A stretch of DNA of 64,000 nt, taken from the NCBI GenBank assembly GCA_029948255.1, contig JALIZF010001709.1, positions 372,001 to 436,000 on the forward strand. Reading direction: 5' to 3'. Positions 33,739-46,935 of this stretch are shown here, in pieces (position 1 is the stretch's first letter; each line of letters opens with the position of its first letter). Source of the DNA: Telmatactis stephensoni (Eukaryota; Cnidaria; Anthozoa; Actiniaria; Isophelliidae). A program made the position numbers and the translations under genes. Below the pieces are notes generated by a model. It did not search any database. It had not been told where the DNA came from and saw only the letters and a list, made by a program, of their open reading frames with translations.

Positions 33739-35767
33739 ATGGTTCTTTTAGATAATGATGGGGTAAGTGTAAAGTCTTTTCATAGATATACATATGCTTA
33801 GCGTTTTGAGAATTTTTTGATTGGTTTTGTTGAGTAATTTTATGTTATTTCTTGTAGTTTCTGACACAGCTGACGTATCTTTTACAAAAATCAAGAAATT
33901 CAGGATCAGTGAACATCACTTTAAAGAAATGTAAGGAAATTATCATTAATTATTTGGTTTCAGCTAAAGTATTTGTATAATATGTTTTTATTGACCATGA
34001 AATCTCCATTACTTTGAGTTTCACTCATTTGCTCATGGGCAGAAAGACAATGATAAATTTGGTCTATAACTTAATTGTAAAGAATAGAACATGTCAACTT
34101 AAATTTTTTTTCTGCTTGTTTTTGTTTCTTGTTTTTGTTTTTTGTTTGAGGGGAGAGGGGGGGGGGGGGGGGAGGGGACTTGTTGACCAAGAGTCCAGGG
34201 CTATAGCATGAAGTACATTTGAATGCATTTTGTGATTGGCCACTGGAGTATAATAGCTAGGATCCAATGAATATTCGTCATTCTAAAAAGACCTCTGTTT
34301 TTTAAACCAATCACCTCTGCGCTTCAAGAGGGCTTCATGCTGACCCCAAGAGTCAGTATATTGGGATCTGTTACTTGATTTGTTGGTCTTTATGTTAGTT
34401 TTCATATGTCTGTTCAAGTATCATGGAATTTGTATCAGAAGTGTGGCCAATGATTTTTTGGAGGTACACACAGGCCATGAAAAGTCATCTGGATCAAGAG
34501 AAAGTGATCCTAATTCTCAAGTTATTCAAAAGTTGCCAGTATTTTCCTTTCGATGTTCTCATGTTTTTATATAAGTAATGGTAATGCCATGAATTAAATG
34601 CCAGTTGAATAAATGCTCATCTCTGAACATTCAGTTCGCAGGATTACTTTGCCAATTGAAGGAAACAGTTCTTTTGACCATAAAGAATGGATTGGTTTTG
34701 TTACAAGAGTGCACCATGCTGTCAGTGACTATCTTAGTGCCATTATGTCAGCAAAAACATTTAAATTTCCTGCCATGAACATACCACATGCCACCACAAT
34801 GCATTGACTGTGCCAGCTATGATATAAAGGTTTAATATACCTATTCATAAATTTAGTGCTTGTTATCTTTAGATAATGGACAGACAAAGCCCAAACCCAG
34901 GGGCTCAAAGAAAACCAGCAAACTTACAGCAGTAGAACAAGAAGGAGAAAGCAGATGTCTTTTTCGAGCAACAAGAGGAAATAAAAAAATTAGTACTGTG
35001 GTAAGAAAGAAAACAACCTCAAATGAATTTTCAGTTTAAGTTAATCATTATTTGGGACTAAGTAAATGATTTCAATTCACACAGTCTTGTATTTTGCTAC
35101 TGTCCCTCAATGTCCCAATCCTTCAATAATTAGATTTCCTGATTCCCACTTGTATTTTGGTTTACATCCCTAATTTGGACTTCCATTTAACAACCAGATT
35201 CTGTATTCTGAGAAACTTTAATATTGCAAACCCTTACTGAATACCTTTTATGTAAGCACTGTGTACTGTTATTAAACATCTTTTACTTCTTTAATTAATT
35301 GTTCAAAGTGTTCTAACATTAGTGATTTGTTTTCAGGTTTTTACCAAAGATGTTAACAGATTTCATTTAGTAAGTATATAATTACATTGTATTTATGAAT
35401 TATGAATTATTTTGTTTGTGAATTTAAATGAGGAAACTGGAAATCTAGAAGCTCTTCCCTCCAGGAATGCTATCATTACTTCCTTCCATTTTTGATTTCT
35501 TTTGGTGATTTTTTATTCCCTCTTCCTCTCTTTCTAACAAACATATAATCCTGTTTACATGTATCCAATACTCGCTCTGGTATAGTTTTAGTATTCTGCA
35601 GAACTACACACAGCGATGAAATATGATTGATATTGTTAATCATTCCACTATTTCCATTGCAGGCATATGCCAATGTATTGAAAGCTAATATGGATAACTT
35701 AAAAAAACGAGACAAGAAAGCAGAAAAGAGTAAAGCTAAGTCAAAGAAAACAAAGGCAACCCAATAA
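33739..35767 (+). CDS. SRP14: SRP14, Alu-domain protein of the signal recognition particle
   Basis: SRP14 pairs with SRP9 on the Alu domain of SRP RNA and slows translation while the ribosome is delivered to the ER. Five exons: 33739-33762, 33858-33930, 34873-35000, 35337-35369 and 35663-35767. All introns are GT-AG and all phases close, giving 120 residues. The product reads MVLLDNDG FLTQLTYLLQKSRNSGSVNI TLKKYNGQTKPKPRG, then RCLFRATRGNKKISTVV, FTKDVNRFHLAYANVLKANM and a basic tail (DNLKKRDKKAEKSKAKSKK). These match the family closely, including the Lys-rich C-terminus that contacts RNA. It lacks the long Ala-rich tail of primate SRP14. Confidence 0.95.
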
Positions 35768-35940
35768 TGAATCTAGATATTAAGCAAATTAATGCCTTAT
35801 TGAATCCTTCTCTCAGCCTGGTATTTGAATTACATGTAGGAGAACAGTTTACAAAATAGGCTTCTTTGTTTTTAAAGATTATGGTTATGATACACGTATA
35901 TATAAGTATGTATGTATGTCATCTATTTAACAAATATATT

Positions 35941-36106
35941 CCATTTTTCCGTGCGTCTGTACTCTAATCGATGCACAGATGACGTCAAAATGTGGTGAGA
36001 ACAAAAAAGTACGCCACGAGACGAGGTCGAGTGGCGTGACTGTTGTTCTCACCACATTTTGACGTCTTCTGTGCATCGATTAGAGTACAGACACACAGAA
36101 AAATGG
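35941..36106. repeat. Foldback MITE downstream of SRP14
   Basis: Arms of about 65 bp share CGTCTGTACTCTAATCGATG, GACGTCAAAATGTGGTGAG and CATTTTTC in inverted orientation. AATCAGAGCGCGCGTAA occurs twice just downstream (36150-36240), so the repeat may extend to about 36240. Confidence 0.85.
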
Positions 36107-36545
36107 AATCTATCTGTTTTATATAATATTTATCGAAACATTCCAACCAATCAGAGCGCGCGTAAGATTCGATGACGCCATCCATGTGTGTGTACTCTAA
36201 TCACACATGGTTGTTTGACCAATCAGAGCGCGCGTAATATGCCAATTATTATATAAACAAAGTCAATATCATCAGTTGCATTTTCGTTAGTTGCTGTTCT
36301 GGTAAAAAGAACAAGAAGAGAAACAGTTGTTAACAGGCAAAGAAGACATTTGCATTTTCACCTACCTATGTATATGGAGGTCTATACATGTAATTTGTCT
36401 GCATGTAGAATTTTGAAGGTTGATAGTGTTAAATATTCAGTGCAATAATTGTCAAAAGAATGTGTAAGATGATATAAGTTAATGTTTGTAAACAAGTTGC
36501 ACATAGTCTACTCCTACTAGTCAAGCCCAATTATTTGAGGGTCTG

Positions 36546-36685
36546 GGGTCAGTTGTACGAAGGGTGAATAGTGCTATCCAGTGGATAGATCCTTATCCAG
36601 CGGATAAAATCTATACAAAATCTATACAGTGGATAACTCTTATCTGGTGGATAACTTTATCCAACTTTTGTACAACTGGACCCAG
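36546..36685. repeat. MITE with GGGTCAGTTGTAC ends
   Basis: Inverted ends GGGGTCAGTTGTACGAAG and CTTTTGTACAACTGGACCC enclose internal direct and inverted copies of AGTGGATA and TTATCC. Confidence 0.8.
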
Positions 36686-36869
36686 GACTGAATTGCTGTA
36701 CTATAACTGTGGTTAACATAGAGGTTGATAATTATTTTCCTTGCATTTGATCATAAGTAATCATAAAATTCAAAATGTACAATGTAACACACTTTATAAC
36801 ATGACCACATCATTTTAACCTTCAAGCAGAGACAATTTTCCTCACACTTGAGGACAATTACCTTGCAGG

Positions 36870-37228
36870 GTACATCCCCGGGGGTGTTCTTCGGGGTCAA
36901 AACGCTAGGGATGATTGTCGGAAACCTCCAAAACGTACCCTAAAAAATACCCAAATGCCAAAATTTTCGACCCTAAAAAATACCTAACAGCTCAAAAATA
37001 CCCCTAAAAATACCAAAAAATCAAACAAAAAGTGTTCTAATAAAAAGGCAGTAAGTAAAAAAAATCATCTCGTTTATTTTGTACCCCTAAAAAATACCAT
37101 CTTTTCTGAAAAACCTTGGATTTTCTCTGACGACCCCTAAAAAATACCAAATCTACGATTTGAACCCCTAAAAAATATGATGATGATCCCTAGCACACCA
37201 ATATAGGGAGTACCCTCCCCGGGGGTAC
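36870..37228. repeat. C/G-run-ended repeat with CCTAAAAAATACC units
   Basis: Ends TCCCCGGGGGTGTTC and ACCCTCCCCGGGGGTAC enclose at least eight copies of a 12-13-bp unit close to CCCTAAAAAATAC. Confidence 0.85.
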
Positions 37229-38530
37229 ATCATTTTAGATGCTTTCAATCAACATTTGATGTCCTTGAAACATTGTTGGGCAAACTCCATGTACTGTATA
37301 AAGTGATCAAATTTTGTCAAACCCTCAACAGAATTGTTTCTGTACAGCATACTAATAAAATATAAACAAGGGATATACAATCAGTGTTTTTATTGAGGAC
37401 AAACTCTTTCAAAGTACAAATAATAATCCATGCTTGTATGTCACATGTACATGTAACTATGTACATTAAATGATGATAACTGGAAATTTACAGTTAATCT
37501 ACAAGGAAAATTGTATTTCTACCTTGATGGAAAATTATGTTATTGAAATTCATTTTGAGATTTTTTAGTACATTTCACGTAACCTTTGACAAGTAGGTTC
37601 TAAAGGTTGATTAAAAGTTCTGAAGTTCAACTTTTAGAACTGGACTATGAACGTCCTTGGTGAACTTCAAACTTGTTCCCTCTCAAACTGGGAATTCATT
37701 AGAACCATGATTTGCATTGAGCATTAATTCCATCACAAAACAAGGCAGTGCTCTGCTCCAAGTTTACCATTTGACAATCAAGATAGATATCCAATTAACT
37801 GGCTAGCTTGAATCAAGAAAATCTGTTTTAGGGAATTTTTCTAAATTTTCAAGGAAAGTAAGTTTGAAGTTTGCCAGTGAAGTTCATTGTGAACTTCTGA
37901 GTACAACTCAAACTTTGGAACCCTCTTTCAAAAGTTATGTTAAATGCACTGTATTTTGCCTCAATGTTTTCCAGATCAGCTACTTTACTTAATTGGAAAA
38001 CGTTTTTTAATTGACAATTCATTGACAAGGATGCAAATAACACATTGACATCTAAGAATTGGTACTAAATCACATTCTAAGCAGCATCTTTCAGCATATT
38101 TACAGATAACAAGAAATATGCAAATTAAAGCTAACTACATCTACATGCTTTGTCTTGGTATTGTATACTAAAATATAAATATCTTCAATCTCTAAAACTA
38201 TTTACAATTCACTTCTTTGACATAGTCTAGTTTGATAAGGTTTAAATACTGAAATATAAAATTACAATCCTGAGGAAAAGTAATAGCATTTGTAGTGATT
38301 AAGCAAACATGATGCAACATGAAACAGAATGCCATGTGCTGACGAATTTTGTTCAAAATGAACACTGAACTTAACAATGTCAAAAAGAAAGTGTGAAAAC
38401 AAGTGAAATGAGGTCTTGAACATGGCATTGTGATGTGGTTACAGTAGTCTCTCACACACAAAAAATTAATGTGATATTTTTATCATCTCATATCTTGTTT
38501 TCACATCAAATTGTTTGCTTAACCACCCTA
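37229..38530. other. No gene; 3' flank of the FN3-NYN gene
   Basis: AT-rich, with no convincing ORF on either strand. It probably contains the 3' UTR of the minus-strand gene ending at 38531. No strong repeats are seen. Confidence 0.5.
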
Positions 38531-41500
38531 TTATCCATTATGATGTGTTAGTCGTCCAGGTCTTGACTCATTACTTCCTGATCTCTCTCTTCCTTGGTTT
38601 CCAGCCAGAGGGAGACACTTTCTTCCATGCTTTCCATCAACAAATGTGATGTGGTTTACATATCTGTAAAAAATAAATTCCTTGCTAAGTAGGTAGTGAG
38701 AGCTTTTAAAATATGTTCATGGTTAAATAACTACTTTGAACTGTTCAAAGAAATTTGATTTTGGTCAGAGCTTTCTTCTTTTATTTGGGTTGATATATAG
38801 GGATATTGTAATAATATTGAAGGGTTCTCTTTGAAAATGACTCAAGTGACTTTTTGATGGATGTCCAGACATTGATTTTTTGGCACAGGAAAATTAATTG
38901 ATATCATTTTATACCTCTGAAAAAAATCACTTACGCCATTTTCATAGGGAGCCCTTCAGTTAGTACTTTGGCTACAAAATAGGAAAACTTTTGCAAAAAC
39001 TTTCATCATGTTGTATGGCCCAGTTGCAGTGGCTGTGTTGTGTCTTTGTGTTATTAAAGGAAAACCCTACCATATTGTTTGGGAGCTCCAACCTTGATGA
39101 TGATTTTTGTAAAAGGTATTAAGTACAATTATGTACTTACTTGTCAAGTAAGTTTATAGTGAGATGATCTGGATACTTCTTTGCTAGCTTAAGCCATTCT
39201 GTGCTTAAGGAATGTTTCCAGGAGTACACTTCCACATTCCATCCTTTCTCTAAAGCCAGTGTCGCACAACCAGGAAAACTAGTGGAGTTTTCAGACTTTC
39301 CTTTCATCCCATCACCACTAGCAACAACTAACACTCGTGGGGATAGTTCACAAATGGCCTAGTAGAAAGGAAAATAAAATGTGTCATTCTAATGGAAAAC
39401 CCTATAAAATTACAGGCACCATTTGTTGTTTCTTGCTGAAGGATATAATCATTTTGATTGTATATCATTAGACTTTGTAAGACAGGCATGTCAGCAATAT
39501 TAAGACAACTTGGGTGTCCTTCAATAACATGAAATGCTGTTGTTGATCTGTTCAGTGTTTACCTTGTAGATAAAGAGATGTAGTCCTTCATCCACTCTCT
39601 GTTCATCCTTTCCTCGCCTTTCCTCCAAGTCAACCACATAACCAAGATGCCTTTATAAAGATAAAACATTCAAACCTCCATAAACAAGACATCTCAGTAC
39701 ATGGACTCTCCCATAATCTGACAACAAGCCTTGTTTCCTTCTCCTAGATTTTTAACCTTACATGAGCAGGCACCTCTGATTAGCAGGCAAGAATAGGATT
39801 TGCATTACTGTGTCATATACTACAACAGCCAGAATGCTTTTTTCTTTTGTAAAATAATTAGTGCCAATTGTTTGACCGTTCTCAAGAGGGAATAAAAATT
39901 TGAATAAGGAAGAAAATCTGTAAAGCATTTTCATTTGGTAGTTGTAGTAAAATGATGCCATCTTACACCAATAACATCCTTCCCCCTCATTAGCCACATT
40001 AACAATAATAGCTTGTTCAAGACAGACAATGGGTCAGGTGATGGGATTCTTGTCTTGATACAAAAGTTTAATGGAATGTCAAGAATTTTTAAATGAAATC
40101 CTACTCAAACTTCACCCACACCAGGCTTTTTTGTTAGGTTGTCTGACAACCCTGTAAGTCATTTTTAGACAGTTCTCACCTGTACACATCCCACACATGT
40201 TCTGTTGCAGGTGGACTTGAACCACAAACAAATGTCCTTTCCTTTGGCCTGTCTTTCTCTAAGATCTTGACCAAGTTCTGAAGTTTCAGCCTGACATGAC
40301 GTTTCTTTTCACCAGCGTGGTTTGTACTTGCACATTCTTGTGCTCCAATGTAAATGTTACTGTTGTCGACGACCACAACCACACCCTTTGATGTGTCATG
40401 TGACTCATCAGAGCTTGACAAATTCACTTTGTGTGCTATTTCATCATGATCACCATCTGGTAGATGTGGAATAGAGTCCTGATCTTTCTCTTTAGTTGTG
40501 TTGGTAGTTGGAATGATATAACTTGATGTTTGATGGCTGCTTCCTGTTGAAGGATGTATTCCATCACTGGTATTCTGTGTCTCTTGAATATCTGTCACTC
40601 CTTTAATACTATTGTTATTGTAATCTTTTATGAGTTGGTGGTCTGATGTATCGGAATATACATCTGATGATTCTTGTTCTAAAGTGTCTTTATATGTTGA
40701 ACCCCAGGTCATAGGCTGCCCCTCATGATTTGAACTCGTATTTTCTTGAGTATCATGAATAGAGTCATCAATCAAAAGACAAGAGTCAACTGTTTGCACA
40801 GATGTTTCTTGTTTTCCACTAATATTCTCACTTGTTGAGCTGGCACAAACATGGACTCCTTCTTCAGTTTCAATAATCTGATGATAGATATTTGAATCTT
40901 TCAGTTCTGTCTTGTCTGTTGCAGTTTTTTTACCTTTGCTACCATTTCCAGCCATATTGGTTGATAGGAAGGAGTTTAGTTTGGCTAATTTTCCTTTGAG
41001 ACAAAGTTTCTCTCCTGGTTGTATGTGAGTTGGTAGTTCAAATGCTGGTTCATTCATCCATGTATCATTTGACTGCAAGTATCTGTCAATAAAACATTAC
41101 AATATCACTAAACTTGTTGGAATGGAAATTAATGTATATTCATGTATATTCAAGGTATATTCATGTAATACCTGTTGTTCTCAATTAGCTACAATGAGCT
41201 TGCCTTTTATATTATGCAAGTTTAGGAGTTATTAGGGGGAGGTGGGCTGGGGGCGTTGTGTCCAAGATTATATGTCATTACTTCCTAATGCATACAATCC
41301 TAGCAGCTTCTATAAGTCTTAGCCACTTTGTAACAATAAGACTTTGTTATAAACTGTCAAGGATGATGGCCTGTTGAACATCTTGTAATCATGACTTCTT
41401 TAGAAGATCTTTAGTTTGACAGTTCAAAAGTTACAAATCATGTGTCAACAGTGGTAAGAAACTATATTCTATAAAAGATCACATCTGTACAAAAACAGGC

Positions 41501-44289
41501 CACTACTTGCTGCATCTTTACCTCAAGAGGATCAAAAAAAGAGATAAGGTCAAAATTACATTTGTTGTCATTAATAATAGGACAATGAGGTCCTATTGTT
41601 AATAGTACATTCTTCTTTTGTGTCTTTTGTTGCTGTATACACATTTGATAAATCACTGGATCATATTCTTATCCAAACAATAAATATTTTAATGTTATCA
41701 CATGCAAAGTGTCCTTGACATTTCTTGAAAGAACTTTTGTCCAAGGTTATTTTTGATTAGCTCAGTTTTGATCTTGTAATTACTATGTCACAGTTTGTTG
41801 TTCATGTTGGCAAAGACTCAGCTTTGAAGCAAGGCTTGCATGCAAATTAATTGTGTCACATTTTCTATTACTGCTAATACCAATTTTCTATAAAATAATG
41901 CATGCTGCATTTAACTTTAGTAATTCAGTCCCTACTAACACAGACTACTCACACAAGCAACATACACTGTCATATTTCATGGAGTCTGTAATATCACACA
42001 TCATCACTCACCTCCATATCAAAGCCATAGCCAAGATAACTACTCCTACCAATACTCCAGCCATAAACATGTATGTAGGCACCACAACAGCTTTAAACAC
42101 TGATGCAGTAGAATGAATGGCTGTGTCATTTTCACCTAAAAAATTGCAATTTGTTGTACATTGTTAGTAGTAACATCAATGAAGATCAACTTACATTAGC
42201 TCTCATTAAGTGTCAGGGGCAGACCCAGGATTATCTTCAGGAGGGATGTATCACCTTCAGGAGGGGGTTGCACCATCTTATAAATTGGAAACGTCTGGGA
42301 GGATCATTTTGGAAAAATATTGAGGAAAAAGGACCTAAAGTCATCCCAGAAGGGTGTGCCAACACCCTGCACCCCTCCCCTAAATCCACCCCTGAAGTGT
42401 CATTCTTTTCAAAGGTGATTGAAAGAAATGTGTGTAAAGCAATCAGTTACAACTATCTGAGCAAGCAGTGCAAGATTAGGTAAATATATACACTTTGCAC
42501 TGATTGAAGTAGTCCATATAAAAGTAATCCAAGTAATAGCTAATGAAATTTCATCAGTTCTAGAGGAATAGACCAGAATTTACTGTTTTTGGATGAATCC
42601 CTTCAAAATAAACCTAGTGATAAATCAATGAGACCATTTTCCATTGCTAATTAGATATATGTAAGTTCCACAATGGAAAAAGAAGAATAACAAAGATGTC
42701 ACACTATACTTACTGCTAGAGAGGGTCTTCACCAATATAGGCCTTGAAAATGGTGAACAAGAGAACCCTGGCTGAAAACCACAAGCTCTCAGTTTCACCT
42801 CATACCATGTCCAAGGTTTCAATCTCTTGGCCACATACATCACATCAATCCCGGAGTACTCCAGCTCATTATCAATGAATAATTCATAGTGATCTATCTC
42901 AATCTTGTTAGGCTTCACACGACACCAACTCATTTTGATTTCTGTGGGGCTTGTTGCTGTAACATTGGGGACAACAGGTCTCTCAGGTGCTCGTACTCCT
43001 TTGGGAACAAGAAGCATGCAAATGAGGATTGCAATACTAAGCAGGTATATAAGGGTTTGAGTCTCTTTTGAATTGTTGTCCATTTGAACAGCAGAACAGA
43101 AGAATGGATCAACTTTAAAAACTTTTGAAAAGCTCATGAGCTATGCATTAACAGTATCAAATGATCTACAAGAACTGATTTTGATAGTCCAAAAACCAAG
43201 CTGCAAGTTACAACACCTAGTGAATTTTGAAGACAACTATATAATAGCTAGAAAAATGAGGAAAAGAGCTCTGTCTGGAATGTAAGGCACAAAAACAAAG
43301 CCATCACGTTTATGAGAGTTTTGACACCTTTGAACTTTTGACAATGTTGGCGATCATACCATCTGTCACTGACAACATCGTCATAGTACTTTGTACGTCC
43401 TGTGACTCATGAAGGAATTCTTAAAATATGTCTGTTACATCATAGAGGCTCACTGAAAGGTATTCAATCACTACCAATAATCTCAATAACATTAAAAAGT
43501 ATTTTTAAATGGGAACTAATTTTATTAGTTTTTCTTACTTTTAAATGTAATACATTTTTAATAAATCACTTCTTATTCTGAAAAGGATTTTTTCCTGCAA
43601 AATACTAGTACATAGGGCCATCTGCTCGAGGAGATTATTTAGCATGAATTAAAATAGGAATAAAAGGTCTTTATAAGGATCATGCTCGCAGTTGCGGGGA
43701 AACTTATTTATGCAGTCTCGAGAATGCTGGCAAATGTCCCGGAATTGCATCCAGAAACTATTATTTTCTGAATAAGTAACAAAAATCTGTTAAAACGCTC
43801 GATTGTGCCCAAAACTAATACACCAGAAGAAATATGTATTTTCTCTTGTGTGTGATTCTGTTTATTTTGGCTGATGTAATATCGACGAAGACTAAATAAT
43901 TGCCACACAGATCATGTAGAGGTCACGAGTTTTCTTGTCTGACCACACGACTACTCCAGACAAAATAGTACTGTCTACCACTGAATAGAAAGCTTATGTT
44001 ACGTTTCCTAGATTTAGAAATCCTTCATTGCATAATTTCATTAATATAGATCGGTATCGGCGAATTTAGTTGTTGATACTGAATGAAAACACGCGTAAAT
44101 TACTCAGTGACGAAGGATTTAGTTTCGCTTTGTACATAAAAAGCCACTAAGATGTTAGCTCATGAATAAAGCCTATTGATTGTTACTGCAAGTAATAACC
44201 GACTAATAATCGACTTTGCACTTACTTGCATCTGTTATAGGCGCAAAAGTTGAGAGCACCGTCAAAATCCCAACGATAACTAAAGTCAT
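38531..44289 (-). CDS. Signal peptide-FN3-transmembrane-NYN (PIN-like RNase) protein
   Basis: Seven minus-strand exons (44289-44226, 42998-42714, 42135-42012, 41082-40180, 39650-39563, 39358-39141, 38663-38531), all GT-AG with phases that close, give 604 residues. Order: signal peptide (MTLVIVGILTVLSTFAPITD), one FN3-like domain (about 25-115; EIKMSWCRVKPNKIEIDHYE, RLKPWTWYEVKLRACG), a membrane helix (133-157), a 230-residue Ser/Thr/Asp-rich linker, then an NYN/PIN-like domain (about 390-535). NYN domains are metal-dependent RNases. Candidate acidic residues are Asp397 (VVVVVDNSNIYIG), Asp479 (KDEQRVDEGL) and Asp504 (VLVVASGDGM). Topology would be type I: FN3 outside, NYN in the cytosol. I know of no named protein with this order, so function is inference. 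Introns hold a small MITE (42214-42394). The 3' exon encodes a Gly/Arg-rich tail. Confidence 0.85.
42214..42394. mobile_element. hAT-like MITE with CAGGGG ends
   Basis: Ends CAGGGGCAGACCCAGGATT and AAATCCACCCCTG are imperfect inverted repeats, flanked by direct AAGTGT (42208-42213 and 42395-42400). CAGGGGNGGA ends are typical of hAT-derived MITEs, which have 8-bp duplications; only 6 bp match here. Confidence 0.65.
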
Positions 44290-45070
44290 GTTGGGTCGTG
44301 TTTTGTCCTGTCGACCAAAACAGCTGAAGGATGTTTTTGATGGATTCAAAGGCACATTCCGCACCAATTCCTTACTGAAACACACGGCAAGCAATCAGCT
44401 TTCCATGTACTGTCGGGGATTTCTTCATTACCGAACATCAAGGGAGTTTTCAGCTGAGTAAAAGTTCGCCAGAACGACAGAAGACTTCCTACATTTGATT
44501 GATATTACGAAGTTGTTCATCAACTTTGTACGCCGACTGACATTTGATACATTGCATCTCCTGATAGTTCTCGACCAATCACTGCGAAGGTACGTGAACA
44601 TTTGGGCTTAAGGCCCGGCTGGGTTGTCGCACGCAAAATTCCACGTCATCCAAATCTGTCTGAAAGCGCATCTTCGTTATTGTCTTCACTGAAATGGTGT
44701 TTTACAGGTAAAGGTTTTCTTGGATTTACCAGAGCCTGTATTTACATTGGATTTGCATATCGTTTAAGCAAAACGTTATCGAAATGAGGGATTCCTTATG
44801 CGCGGACTGAAATTATGTCTTACGTACATCACAGGAAGCCCGGCTTGAGGAATTTAAAACAAAAATAACTTATCAAAGAAATCCTGATAACTATAACAGG
44901 CGTTATGGAAAACAAGCAAAGACCCAGAGAAAGTTATTTAACGTTAACTTTTAATGCAAATAAAATGATCACGTAGCAAATGACATTGCAACATAATTGT
45001 AACTTAATACATCCATATTCCAGACAATATGTCCAGACTGTAATACAACACCAAGTGTACGTTTAAACGA
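44290..45070. other. 5' flank of the FN3-NYN gene, no other gene recognised
   Basis: Upstream of the minus-strand start codon. The first bases probably hold the 5' UTR and promoter. Short plus-strand ORFs (44602-44787) show no domain and no splice support. Confidence 0.45.
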
Positions 45071-45094
45071 AGTGACGGACCATAAGAGTGATTG

Positions 45095-45357
45095 GGGAGA
45101 GGGAAGAGGGGCAAAAGCAAATAAAGGCGCTTTCAGGAATGTTGTACGGGGGTGCTCTGCCCCTACTTTCGACCCCTTATCCTTTAATATATCAAATCAG
45201 TTCGTACCTCAAGGCGCAAATTCCCTACCCTTTGGTATACCCAAAATTGCAAATTTACTACCCTTTCCTATGCCTCAAAAAGGTTCCCCTTTCGGGCGAA
45301 GCACCCCCATATAGCAAATGTATGGGAGAGCTCCTCTCCCCCCCCCCCCCCCCCCCA
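45095..45357. repeat. G/C-run-ended repeat, same family as 22056-22512
   Basis: Shares GGCGCAAATTCCCTACC, CTCAAAAAGGT and CCCATATA-CAAATRTATGGGAG with the 22056-22512 copy. It ends in an 18-base C run (45340-45357). A further G run lies at 45539-45554. Confidence 0.8.
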
Positions 45358-45652
45358 TCGTGGTAATAATAATTATTATATTATTGCAAAAAGAGCATAC
45401 TTGACATTATAATATTTACTTATTGTATTGTATAGCTTACACGAGGCAAGAGTTGATTTTCTAATAATAGTTGTAAGTCTCTGTCGAACTTTTCTTTTTC
45501 TCATTGTCTGTATAATTTTTTCACAACGGTTCCCCCGGAGGGGGGGGGGGGGGGTACTCAACCCGATTTTGGATAGGGATGTGCCGCCGGAGTTCTAGAA
45601 ACCTGACCCTGTTTAAGACACTCGAAAGTGAAACTAGACGCACACGTGCGTT

Positions 45653-46647
45653 CACTCGTGCCCCGGGAGCCCTCTTCCCCGAGCCGTTTCACGCATTCTT
45701 CACCATTCCGGGAAATATTTAACCGTAACATAAGACCTTTTTTGAATCGGTTAACTTATTAAAACTAAAGAATATCTGATTAGTCAAGTTGTCTGTCAGC
45801 ACTGAGCTATTAGTGTTTGCCTCTTATCATACATGAGTATTGTATATCTCCGACATGCAAAAATATCCCCTGCGAATATACCAGTTTTATTCATTTTTTT
45901 ATTTCACTATGTATCTCAATTGTTTGCTGTAAAATCTTCTACAACGGTGTTTTTAACACAATAACAAATCGTGTATTTTTCGGATGTTTTATATATTGAA
46001 TAAAAGACGTTACGTGACCAAACGCGAAATACAAGGTCAATGGAACCTAATTCCATGCAATGGTCTCCGATATTAATATTCAGTACAAAAACCTCTCAAG
46101 ATCTCTTGAATGCTTAAATGAGGAATATAATTGACTTGCTTCTATGTATGTTCGTTTAGCAACATGTAGGATGAGAACTTCGTAGATTTCCAGCTCATAG
46201 GAAATAATTCGTATCGCGAGGGCCTACTTTCAAGTACTCCAATTAGAATTGAATATTTGGTCAAAGTATTGGAGATGAAGCTCAAAATAACAGCCCATTC
46301 TGAAGCTCTTATGAGTGTCTAGGTATATCTCAAGTTAAAAGCCCCACTTTACGATGTATTATTCCGAGAAGAGCCTGTCTCTGAAAGCGATTTTCGTTGT
46401 AGTCGGCCATCTTGCATTCCTAAAGTTCCTCACTGGCGTTCACTACGAAGAGTAGGCGATGAATGAAGGGCATTGTTTCTTCCGCTCTTGACCAATTGGG
46501 AGTGCATCACTTAGCCGATTCATCACTTAACCGAGTGCGCAAGAATGCTGACTCAGAAATGCTGCATTCTCAGGACGAACAGAGAATAAGAAAAAAAAAC
46601 ATTTGCAGTTTATAACTCGTTCCCGGCCTAAAGGCCTGGGCACGAGT
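45653..46647. mobile_element. TIR element, copy 1 (uninterrupted)
   Basis: The left end CACTCGTGCCCCGGGAG and the right end GGCCTGGGCACGAGT are inverted. The right end is a 33-bp hairpin (46615-46647). The interior (TTGTTTGCTGTAAA, AACAAATCGTGTATTTTTCG, TAATTGACTTGC, AACATGTAGG, CTTGCATTCCTAAAGTTCCT) is repeated in the same order in copy 2 at 47066-52333, which carries two insertions. No transposase ORF is visible. The two copies define the unit well, but the superfamily is unknown. Confidence 0.7.
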
Positions 46648-46754
46648 AAAAAGTCATACCTTGTTCAAGACAAATGAGAAGAAAATCGACCCTAGCCTCG
46701 TCATTCGATTCCGATCCGTTGCATATGATTAGATTAGATTATTTTGAATATCGT

Positions 46755-46935
46755 ACCCTATCTAAAGACACAAAAAGATGATATGGGTTGGGATCTCGTC
46801 AAAATTATAGATCCTGTTTAAGACAATTTTGGGTAAAATGTATACCCTGTTCAAGAAAAAACCATACCCTATCCAGCGGCACATACCCGCATAGGAAATA
46901 TATGGGATTCCCCCCCCGTACCCCCCCGGAACGGT
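46755..46935. repeat. C-run-ended repeat fragment
   Basis: ACCCTGTTCAAGA, CCATACCCTATCC and GAAATATATGGGATTCCCCC mark a truncated member of the C/G-run repeat group, placed between the two TIR-element copies. Confidence 0.6.
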
